Source: Dipteris shenzhenensis (lineage: Eukaryota > Polypodiophyta > Polypodiopsida > Gleicheniales). Taken from it: a DNA stretch of 64,000 nt. Positions 55,871 through 64,000 of this stretch are shown one piece after another. Numbering within the stretch: the stretch's first letter is position 1; the number at the start of each line of letters is the position of its first letter. The translations under genes and the position numbers were made by a program. The notes under the pieces were generated by a model that saw only the letters and a list, made by a program, of their open reading frames with translations, did not search any database and was not told the DNA's origin. Where the stretch lies: assembly GCA_047967505.1 (NCBI GenBank), contig CM106538.1. One strand, 5' to 3'.

Positions 55871-56076
55871 TCTGGGCTCCTGTATCTTCTAGTCACGGAC
55901 AGTTTTCTCCGCTTCTACAAAACTATAACAGATCCTACCCCCCCCCTCTCTTCTCTTCTTCTTCTTCTCCTTCTCTGGGCTCCTGCGTCTTCTAGTCACG
56001 GACAGTTTTCTGGGCTTCTGCAAAACTGTAACAGATCCTGCATCCCCCCCTCTCTTCTCTTCTTCTTCTCCTTCTC
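55871..56076 (+). repeat. 103 bp tandem duplication in the gypsy leader
   Basis: Copies 55871-55973 and 55974-56076, each with TCTAGTCACGGACAGTTTTC and a CT-rich tail. Confidence 0.92.
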
Positions 56077-56107
56077 TTCTCCTTCTCCTCTCCTCTCCTC
56101 TCTTTTT

Positions 56108-56178
56108 ATTAAAGAGTGGGATTTGAACCCAAGACCTCCCCATTCACAAAAGGGAGACTTATCATTGGGCCAGCAGAT
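56108..56178 (-). mobile_element. tRNA-derived SINE head (A and B boxes)
   Basis: The minus strand reads TGGCCCAATGATAAG (A-box-like), then CTCCCTTTTGTGAATGGGGA, then GGTCTTGGGTTCAAATCCCA (B box GGTTCAAATCC). Order and spacing match the polymerase III head of plant tRNA-type SINEs. A full SINE body and tail were not delimited. The cloverleaf is incomplete, so it is not a tRNA gene. Confidence 0.7.
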
Positions 56179-56249
56179 AAGAAAATGTACTGGTATCGCT
56201 TATATATTGAAATCCCATGAACTATAACTCTCTAACCGTGGGGAGTTTT

Positions 56250-57430
56250 CACATGCTGTAAAAAGCAAAAGTACTTGACTTCAAGGATTTGGTGCTTGGT
56301 CCTCCGCTCATTACGGCTACCAATTGGCGAGATGTCTTTCTTGATATTCATGTTGACCTTCAACAGTTGATTGTCTAGTGCATTGCTCAAGGAGACGATG
56401 GGTGGGATGATACACCATGGATGATTCAAGGTAAAGAACTAGTGATATGCTGGGAGGACTTTGATTTCAATTCTACTCATTGTGCGGTGATCGAGCTACT
56501 TGCTGCTTCAGAGGTAACTAAAAGGGTGTCCTTGTTCGAAGGGTGGGATGCTCCCCAAGCTTGGGGGGAGATTTGGCTCATCTGCTTATTAATTCCTATG
56601 GATAAGCTCGTCTTGAATGATTTCTTCTTGACCTCTCTACAAAGGTTTTTAGGGATCGCGGCTATGGTTGGTGATGTTTCGACCAAGGAATCCCTTTGTA
56701 CCTAATCAACCCTTTGCACCACATTTTGAGCTTCATGTTGTAATTCTTTTTTATCGAAAGATAAACTATCAACAAAGGATAGTAAGTTTGTTTCATGCTG
56801 GATGTCTTGCTCAAGTATTGAATTCTCCCCACCCTCTTCTTCTACCTATTTTAGACTATCGAGAAACCTGGGATGTCTAAATTTTAGTCTTGGTGTAATG
56901 ACATCTTGGATCCTTCAATTTGATGGAGCATACAAACCTTCGACCAAAGTTGCTAGTGTGGGTGCAAAGCTCACATCACCCGGGGGTGAGGTGTATTGTT
57001 ATAGCAAGTCTACACTTGCAAGTACTTGCAACCAAGCTGAGTACTCGGCACTCATTTTTGGGCTACAAAAGGCACAAGAACATCACATTAAGCAACTTGA
57101 GGAGGTGCGAGGAGATTCTCAACTCATGTGTGAACAAGCTAGTGTAAGGTGGAAGGTGCGGAGCGAAGGCTTGGTTCCACAACATCAACAAGCATTGGAA
57201 CTATGCCAACAAATTGAAGAGGTAAAAATTCAGCATATCCCTCGAGCTCAAAATACAATTGCTAATTTCTTGGCACATGAAGCTTGTACTTCAATCACAC
57301 ATGACCCAAGTGGAAGCACCATCCCAACAAAGCCACAAGCCACGAAGGAGGGTGATCATTTGTAAGGAATGCAAAGATTATGGTCATCATGAAACTAAGT
57401 GTTGGGCATATTTGATACGAGTTTACTGAC
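56250..57430 (+). pseudogene. extra gypsy ORF upstream of gag: RNase H-like domain plus CCHC knuckle, copy 1
   Basis: An N-terminal part of about 200 residues (HTPW-like start, WEDFDFNSTHCAVIELLAAS, EGWDAPQAWGEIWLICLL, then HVVILFYRKINYQQRIVSLF) precedes the RNase H domain in the open frame 56802-57365. That domain has ILQFDGAYKPS (first Asp, codon at 56922), STCNQAEYSALIFGLQKA (Glu), RGDSQLM (second Asp) and RAQNTIANFLAHEA, where the last catalytic Asp of the usual ADFLA is Asn. One frame over, immediately after, IICKECKDYGHHETKC is a complete CCHC knuckle, then TPLEEIAW..LQELEEAEGD. The RVT_3-like fold suggests cleavage or binding of RNA-DNA hybrids. Frameshifts and stops make this copy inactive. 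The same arrangement recurs at 17.25-17.87 kb. Confidence 0.82.
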
Positions 57431-57879
57431 TTCGAAAGATCATCAGAAAGGTCCTCAAGGACATTGCTCAAAAGAAGGATGCCAGACCGCACACCCCTTG
57501 AAGAAATAGCATGGTGATTACAAGAATTGGAAGAAGCTGAAGGTGATGTGCAAGAGCTCCAACTGTTGACATTTGTCATGGCATTCTTGTTTGCCTTGAT
57601 GAACAACCTCATGCAACGCCGTGTTTCTAACCCTCGCTTGTAAAGATGGATGTGATATCATGAGGGTTGGTCCTTTTAAGATTGTCTATGAGCTATTCTA
57701 TGCTGAAGATTCTTCTCGTGTAGTATTTCACAATACACCAGTCACACCCTACCTTGCCTATGTGTGCTTTGTGGAGGTATCTTCACCTGATTTTCAGTTC
57801 AAACTACCTCTTTCCATTGTTTGCCAATAGATAAGCCTCATTTCGACTCTCTCTTTTCCATTTTTCAAGCATGGTTGAC

Positions 57880-58560
57880 ATTCCTGTGTTCTGTGGATGG
57901 GTTGAAGAAAATCCAAATGAGTATCTGTGGCCTTCAAGCACCAGTGTGTTTCTCTCAACTTTCTTACTGAAGATAGATGGCTGTTGGTTCTTCCCACATT
58001 TCTAGAGGGTTTGGCTCAAGTGTGGTATGAGAAGCAGGCCGACGATGTTCGCCAAAGCTGGCCAAGGTTAACAGCAGTGATGATTGAGTTTTTCGGCAAA
58101 GAAGAGGAGCCAAAGAATGTATACCTGCAAGTGGCAAACTTGAAGCAGTCAGAAGGTGCGACGGCACGTCGATATGTGGATCGAGCGGTCGTGCTCCTAG
58201 ACTGTTTAATTGCCACACAGAAGGACAATACCGGATTTTGAGCTGGAATGACTCAGCATGTGCTGGGCTACCTTGTAGCAGGAGCAAGTGATGAATTCTA
58301 CCTCAAGCTTAAATGGGAGAATCTAGAAACTATGGTACTAGCACATGAGATTGTTCAAAAGTTTGATAAAGTTCAGTCCTGACCCCACTTCAAAGAAGAC
58401 AACTGTCCCTCCGCAACCCCCTCAATTCTTGCAACAACAACCTGGGGGGTCTAACTTAGGGGCATATCCACACCCCTCATCAGGGATGTATCCACCGCCT
58501 CCACCTCAAATGTATGGTCCTCCCTTAGATGCTTACCCTCAATAAGGAGTATATCCTCAA
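57880..58560 (+). pseudogene. gypsy gag (Retrotrans_gag)
   Basis: ENPNEYL, AFKHQCVSLNFLTEDRWLLV, LPTFLEGLAQVWYEKQADDV, QSWPRLTAVMIEFFGKEEEP, NVYLQVANLKQSEG and ARRYVDRAVVLLDCLIATQK are the capsid core, in the frame 57927-58241. After a stop (GF-stop-AGMTQHVLGYLV) it continues with EFYLKLKWENLETMVLAHEI. A Pro/Gln-rich tail (PPPPPQMYGPPLDAYPQ) follows in another frame at 58345-58545. It matches copy 2 at 16.66-17.12 kb. Confidence 0.85.
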
Positions 58561-58734
58561 CCTCTACATGGAAGATTTCCCCAGCCTCGCCCACGAGCCC
58601 CCCTCCTTCCTACTCCCCCGGCCCCTCTTTCTAAATAACCCGGGGTCAGTGACCTAGCCAAGGCCCTGAATGATCTTCAACTTGAGATGGTGGGCATCAA
58701 AAATCAATCCAATCACCCTCCAAGAGAACGTGCC

Positions 58735-59160
58735 AATGTTGTGTGCTACGAGTGCCACTAGAAGGGTCATTATCGCACGGAATGTCCCAATATTCCAACG
58801 GTGAATCTTCTAAGTGAATCAAGCACGAAGGATTCTGACGTAGAGATCCTTGACCTGGGGAAAAGAAGTCGTACCACCTCAGACCCCTCTCTAAACTGTG
58901 GACCGTCGGGCCGCCCTAGGAAGAAGGTGTCCTTCTTAGAGCCCTCAGATGCTGAGATGGCAGACCCATCAATAGAGAAGACTAAAAGATCTCACAAGAG
59001 TAAGTGGTCGCCCTTAGATTTTCCCATCAGCTCGGGGCAAGAGGACTATTCAATCGTTCAGGACCTTGCTCATCGGTCTTTGAGCATACCGCTCCCTCAA
59101 CTGATAGCATTAAGCCCTAAGGTAAGATGTGAGCTATAGCAAGGGCTCTCAACAAGGAGG
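58735..59160 (+). pseudogene. gypsy nucleocapsid knuckle and linker
   Basis: NVVCYECH-stop-KGHYRTECPN is a C-x2-C-x4-H-x4-C knuckle with a nonsense codon in the middle. The 112-codon frame 58801-59139 after it is hydrophilic, with SGRPRKKVSFLEPSDAEM and THRSLSIPLPQL-like text, a typical gag-protease linker. No further domain. Confidence 0.75.
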
Positions 59161-59460
59161 AGCAAGAAAAAGGGAAAGGTACGAGAGGTCTCTTCTATCT
59201 CTAAAGAAATCGATCGGCACCCACATATAGTACATGTCATCATAGATAATTGCCATGTCAAAAGTGTGTGTGTTGATGGGGGAGCTCCATGTAATATCAT
59301 GGTGCCCCGAATCATGAAGAAATTGAATTTGAAATGTACAAGGCGTTCCTCCACTCAAATCAAGGTAGCTCCTTTAAGCGCTTGTAATACCCCCTTGCAA
59401 GAGGCTCGACCATCTTTTGATGAGCTTCCAAATACGATTTTGTCTCTATTTTTCTGGCTC
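59160..59460 (+). pseudogene. gypsy aspartic protease, active-site half
   Basis: HVIIDNCHVKSVCVDGGAPC then NIMVPRIMKKLNL is the retropepsin active-site region of plant gypsy elements, which often have D-G-G/S in place of D-T-G. SSTQIKVAPLSACNTPL follows as the next strand. The C-terminal ILGRPWL half is not seen here; the minus-strand copy at 50.7 kb has it. Confidence 0.75.
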
Positions 59461-60075
59461 AAAAAAATTTGCATCCGTCATCTTCTCTCATGATTCCATC
59501 ACTTTCTCCATGGCCCCCACTATACTTTTGAGTAGACAAAGGTGGGAAGTTGCTAGAGGAAAGCAATCCCTTGGACCAGTCAATCTTAGGGAAATGGAGT
59601 CTTCCCACTCCATTCTCTTCATGCAACATATATGGAGGAGGCTGGCATGACTGCAAGTCACACTAGATGATCTTGTCTCTAGTGACACTTCACCACTAGT
59701 CTCACTATTGCCATGTTTAGCAAAGGATAACTTTGAGGTAGGGGGAGAATGCACACCATCCGAGTTGATCTCCATAGTCTCCCTCTCCCACTGCAATTTG
59801 AGAATTCATATTTGTTACGTCTTCTGAGAAAAGGAGAAACCTTCAAAGGGATTGTGGGCACAAGGTATCCATTTTATGATGAGAAACTACTTATATTAGG
59901 CCATTCTATAATAAGGCTATTTCTTTTATGAAACTCAAGCGTGGCCACCTTGAATTCTACTAGGGAAGCTTTGTCTAGGTTAGGTGTGCTTGCCAATGAA
60001 AGAAAGATGGTAGGATGGAGTTTGCAAGAATGGCAAAGACACCCTCGTATTGATGAAGAAGAAAGATGAGAGAAG

Positions 60076-61029
60076 GTAAGATGGAGATACTAGCAATTGT
60101 GAAAGACCAACTTATTGTGAAGTAAGGCATGGCAAAGTCATCGTGGAATATCTTGAGCAAACGATAGTCTACAAAGTCGGAGTAGTAGAGCTGGCCTTCC
60201 AAAAGAAGAATCTATCTTCATTACTATTCCAAAAGGACAACCTAGAACTAGCCCTCCAAATGGATAACCTATCTTCATTACTATTTTGCTACTCTCTATA
60301 CCATTAAGGTCAAGATGTACATTGAAATGGAGAATGAAGTTTATTGCAACCCAAAAAAATCATTAATTTGGCACCAATGCAATTACATAGGAACTTGGTA
60401 TCACATATACTAAGAATGAAGACCGGTATAAAATGAATGTCGAGCAGAGTAAAGAATTCAAGAGCTCACCAACGAGCAAAGATGTCAACAGAGACAAGAA
60501 TAGTGGATGAGAAAACTCAGATTAGCTTGTCATTGATGAAAAATTGTAAACCAAGCAATAGAATGAGAAATTTGAGTTGTTCAAAACTAAATATGACACT
60601 GGGGATAGAAAAGAGAGAGGAACTAAAGAAGTGTGAAGTCCATCTGTGAAGGGAAATTGAACATATCATGGCATAAATCATGGAGAAATAATACCCGATC
60701 TTTCATGAAGAAAAAGGAGTGATCCAAGTTCAATAGGGTAAGAGAAACCTATGAGGATGGAAAATCCACTAAGGATTCCACCAACAACTCCACCAATGGA
60801 CCCTCAAACAATGGAAAAATTGGATGAAAATTTGTGTTTCCATTTATAGAGCTTCTTGCAAATGGTGGTTATATTGCAACACAATACAAAGGGGAAATGC
60901 TTGATGTATTTTCCCATGATGTTCTTAAACAAAGCTATTGAATTGTTTGACTAGGATCTGAACCACCACTTCAACATATGGGATGAGTTTGAGGGTACAA
61001 GAGCCTCAAAGGCATTCTAAAAAAAACTA
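60076..61029. other. no recognisable gene
   Basis: Lysine-rich short frames (for example 60437-60649 +). It may be the decayed continuation of the gypsy element but no RT or integrase motif was found. A short imperfect repeat (AACCTATCTTCATTACTATT) occurs twice near 60210 and 60265. Confidence 0.45.
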
Positions 61030-61560
61030 GTGTGGGCTCAGGATTTCTTAGTGCGGAACAATTCTTAGCTTTCTTTCCCTCATCCTTTAAAGTACTCGAA
61101 CTAGAAGAGGAATGACCCTTGCTCTCGTTCATAGTCCACTTGGTTTTATCTACAAGTGGAGGAGGTTAAGGGTCTTTTGATGGTTCATCATTCTTGCCCT
61201 TTCTATGAGGACAAACTCTAACAATGTGGGTAGTCAAACTATAGAGGAAGCAAGAATTAGAGATATTTTTGTAAACCAAAGGCTATTCCTTGTAGATTTC
61301 CTCATTTCTAGTCATTATCAATAGAGTGTCAAAATATTCCTTGACCACATCCATCTAGATAGATACATCTTTCTCTACCCCTATAACTTTACCCAAGTTA
61401 TCGCACAACTTGGCAGCTTAGTAGTGTAGAGAGAATGGGAAATTAGGGAGTTCCACCCACACAGGAATTTTAGTGGACCTAGATCTATCAAGGAAAATTT
61501 TGGAGTCCACATTTCAAGGTATAAGGGATGGTTTCCCTAAGTCCACAAATCTTGGTGTAA
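61030..61560 (-). pseudogene. LINE ORF1 fragment with CCHC knuckle
   Basis: The minus strand reads LGKVIGVEKDVSI, MDVVKEYFDTLLIMTRNEEI, NISNSCFLYSLTTHIVRVCP (knuckle with the second Cys as Tyr) and KGHSSSSSSTLKDEG. It is the same family as the ORF1 at 28.9 kb and 50.85 kb. Scattered stops; no RT nearby. Confidence 0.72.
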
Positions 61561-61589
61561 GGCTCGATATGCCCTTATACTTCATTTCC

Positions 61590-63633
61590 TCATTTTCGAC
61601 CATGCATTGTATGTAACTTCAAAAAATTATGTGTAGTATACTATATCATATCTTTATGTGTCATATAGCCATGAAACTTTGCCAAATTTTTAAATGGGTA
61701 AGACCCTTATAATCACAGAGTTTTATAAGGATTAAACATCCCTTGTATAGTGGGATGTACACAGTTTCTCATTTTCAACTATGCATGATATGTAACTACC
61801 AAAAAATTATGCATATTTATGCTTTATCTATGTGTTCAATGGTTATGAAGTTTGCAAAGACCTTCAAATGAATATTTCCTTATACCCGCAAAGTTTCATA
61901 AGGATGGGATATCACTTGTATGATAGGATGGACATGCACATTTACGACCATGCATGGTGCATTATTGTCAAAATATTGCGCATCGGTACACTTATCCCAT
62001 ATTTTTATGTGTCTCATGGTCATGAAACTTTGCAAAGTTATTCAATTGAAATAATCCCTTATACTCACAAAGTTTCATTGGGACATGCACATTTCTCATT
62101 TTCAATCTTGCATAGTGCATAACTGCCAAAAAGATTGAGATTCATATGCTCACATACCATATCTCTATGTGTTTGAGAGTGATGAAACTTTGAAAAGACA
62201 TTAAAATAAAATATTCTATTATATTCACAAAGTTTCATAAGCATTCTCATTCTTTATTGTGCATGTTACACAACTAAAAAAACTGGTGCGTTAGTAAATC
62301 ATATCTCTTTATGTCTAATGGTTAAGAACTATGAAAAACCTTACTAAATTTTTTTAAATAAGAATAGGACATGACTTGTATGGAGGTACAAGTACATTTC
62401 CTAAATTTTATACCATGCATGGTACATAACTTTCAAAAAAGTGTGCATCAGTATGCATATACCAGATCTCTATGTGCTCAATGGTCTTCTCATTTTTGGC
62501 CATGCATGTTGTATACTTGCAAAAAAAATTTGCATGGGTATGATTATACCATTCCTCAATGTCTCCAATGGCCATGAAACTTTGCAAAAACATTTAAATA
62601 AAATAGGAAATTATAGTCACAAATTTCCATAAGATTGGTAATTTCTTGTATGGGGGGGAGACATGCATATTTTCTCATCTTCGACCATGCATGGTGCATA
62701 ATTATCAAAAAATTATGCATAAGTATGCTTAAACACCATACTTTCATGTGCCCCATGATCATCAAAATTTGCACAAATTCTAAAATGTGATAGTTCCTTA
62801 GAATTTCAAAATTTACAAGGATAGAATAGTACTTATATAGTGGGACATGCACATTTTGTCATTCTTGACCATGCATGGTGCATAATTGCCAAGAAATTGT
62901 GCATCGATATGATTATATCATAACTCTATTTATCCGATAGTCATGGAATTTTAGAAATACCTTCAAACAAAATAGCACCTTATACTTGCAACATTCCATA
63001 AGCATTGAACATGACTTGTATGGTGGGACATGCACATCTCCTCATTTTCGATCATGCATGATACATAACTGCAAAAATAGTGCATCCATATGCTTATGCC
63101 ATAAACCTATGTATTTGATGGTCATGAAGCTTTGCAATGAACTTTAAAATGGTAAGTCACTTATCTTCACAAAGTCTCACCAGAATGATTCATCTTTTGC
63201 GTGATGCAACATATATGTTTTCTCATTTTTGACCATACATGGCACACTAATGGCAAAAATTTGTGCATCAGTATGCTTATATTATACCTCTATGTATTGG
63301 ATGATGATGAAATTTTGCAAAGCCCTTGAACTAAAACATTTCCTTATACTCAAAAATTTCATAAGGATCAGACATATGGGACATGCATATGTTTTAAATT
63401 TCGACCATGCATGGTGCATAATTGTCAAATAAATTACACCGATATTTATATCATACTTGTATGTATCTTATGGTCATGAAACTTTGAATAGTATCTTATA
63501 TTTGTAAATTTTTATGAGCATCGAACATAACTTGTATGGTGGGACATGCACATTTCCTCACTTTTGACCATGGATTGCATATAATTGCCAAATAATTAAG
63601 GATTGATATGCTTATACTATACCTATATATTTT
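61590..63633 (+). repeat. satellite array of about 12 degenerate monomers (roughly 155-182 bp)
   Basis: Each monomer contains, in order, GACCATGCATGGTGCATAA, a run of A, TTGTGCATCGGTATGCTTAT, TCTATGTGTCTGATGGTCATG, AAACTTTGCAAA, CTTATACTCACAAAGTTTCA and GGGACATGCACATTT. The CCATGCATGGTGCATAA anchor recurs near 61596, 61777, 61944, 62103, 62412, 62684, 62868, 63049, 63229, 63403 and 63566. The skeleton is shared with the arrays at 24 and 30-31 kb. No ORF is conserved between monomers. Confidence 0.88.
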
Positions 63634-64000
63634 TATAAGAAAACAATACAGCGTCTGTGCTCAACAAATAACAGGATCTCATATGCAAGAGAGAAAAGCA
63701 GATAGTATGGAGAATAAAAAATTTGATTACTGTAAAACTGATACAATAGATGGCACTGCCTCCCAGCCGTGTGCTCCTATGTGAGAAGCTTCGATGGCAT
63801 GCTAGAAACAGTAGAGGATGGAGGCTGGATGCTAAGGAATCACGGTTGCTGTAGCCAGTGATGATCGGACTAGAGGTCGGTCCCGAAATAGGCCACCGAC
63901 CACACGATAGAACGGTGGTGCAGAATAGAGCAACTATCCTACAATCTTTGTTCGGCCCAGAGCCATCCAGGATCATCTGGGGCTCCAAATGGGCCTCGCA
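63634..64000 (-). repeat. copia LTR, continues beyond window
   Basis: Matches the LTR at 13787-14018 in the same orientation (TAAGAAAA.AATACA.CGTCTGTGCTCAACA...). The left flank is satellite rather than a primer site, so this is either a 3' LTR with its interior to the right or a solo LTR. It extends the family LTR beyond the truncated copy to more than 365 bp. Confidence 0.85.

Larger units (their letters stand above)
54501..60075 (+). mobile_element. gypsy element with an extra RNase H ORF before gag
   Basis: Plus-strand order: 5' LTR (about 54550-55523), tRNA-Asp-type primer site (55525), leader containing a duplication and a SINE remnant, extra ORF with RNase H and CCHC (56250-57430), gag (57880-58560), gag knuckle (58741-58790), protease active-site region (59220-59400), and a linker with RLGVLANERKMVGWSLQEWQ (about 59965-60025). 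RT and integrase were not found downstream, so the element is truncated or decayed after about 60.1 kb. A member of the same family by LTR lies inverted at 48.6-50.8 kb. Confidence 0.8.

Noticed and set aside
56108-56178. Possible tRNA gene
   Set aside because: The B box is good but acceptor and anticodon stems do not pair and the 5' part is degenerate; a SINE head is the better reading.
61590-63633. Regular repeat spacing suggestive of a CRISPR array
   Set aside because: Eukaryotic context, degenerate repeats, no unique spacers of constant length and no cas genes. It is satellite DNA.

Overview
This is eukaryotic nuclear DNA from a land plant with a large, transposon-dominated genome. The evidence is plant-type Ty1/copia and Ty3/gypsy LTR retrotransposons primed by tRNA-iMet and tRNA-Asp, L1-type LINEs, a tRNA-derived SINE, satellite DNA, and one intron-bearing plant BAHD acyltransferase gene. 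The composition and nested, decayed elements would suit a gymnosperm, fern or other giant plant genome, but the species cannot be read from the sequence. No bacterial operons, rRNA or functional tRNA genes were seen. I found only one gene that looks intact: the BAHD acyltransferase on the minus strand, with three exons in 41493..39880 and 449 codons.

Layout. 0-3.1 kb: deleted copia element (-). 3.8-4.2 and 10.0-10.4 kb: two copies of a dispersed repeat of about 350 bp. 5.5-5.8 kb: LTR plus primer site (+). 8.1-8.8 kb: copia 3' end (-). 9.4-9.8 kb: candidate cysteine-containing exon (+). 10.4-14.0 kb: copia gag-to-RT, truncated (-). 14.0-14.75 kb: a second copia 3' end (+). 15-16 kb: LINE endonuclease remnant. 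16.7-17.9 kb: gypsy copy with an RNase H/zinc-knuckle ORF before gag (-). 19.1-23.5 kb: two copia LTRs in opposite orientation, gag fragments, CA/CATG microsatellite and a diverged gypsy LTR. 24.0-31.2 kb: satellite array split by a nearly complete LINE (-). 34.0-36.3 kb: LINE pieces. 36.3-38.4 kb: short LTR element carrying only gag (-). 39.3-42.9 kb: the BAHD gene island. 44.2-46.7 kb: long decayed unidentified protein gene (+). 46.9-48.6 kb: LINE 3' half (-). 48.6-50.8 kb: gypsy LTR, integrase tail, RT and protease (-). 50.8-52.7 kb: LINE (+). 52.9-54.5 kb: multi-exon pseudogene with retained introns (-). 54.5-60.1 kb: gypsy LTR, tRNA-Asp primer site, RNase H/zinc-knuckle ORF, gag and protease (+). 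61.0-61.6 kb: LINE ORF1 (-). 61.6-63.6 kb: satellite array. 63.6-64.0 kb: copia LTR.

Main discovery candidate. A Ty3/gypsy family has an extra ORF between the primer-binding site and gag. It encodes an RNase H-like domain, then a CCHC knuckle, then a short acidic helical motif. The same order, RNase H - CCHC - TPLEE motif - gag, occurs in two diverged copies on opposite strands (56.2-58.6 kb + and 17.9-16.7 kb -), so it is unlikely to be a chance junction. The LTR of the plus copy matches the LTR beside a minus-strand protease-RT-integrase fragment at 49.6-50.8 kb, which gives a view of the rest of the family.

All identifications come from reading the sequence and recalled family motifs. No database search was run, and element ends without a clear TG..CA, primer site or target duplication are approximate.
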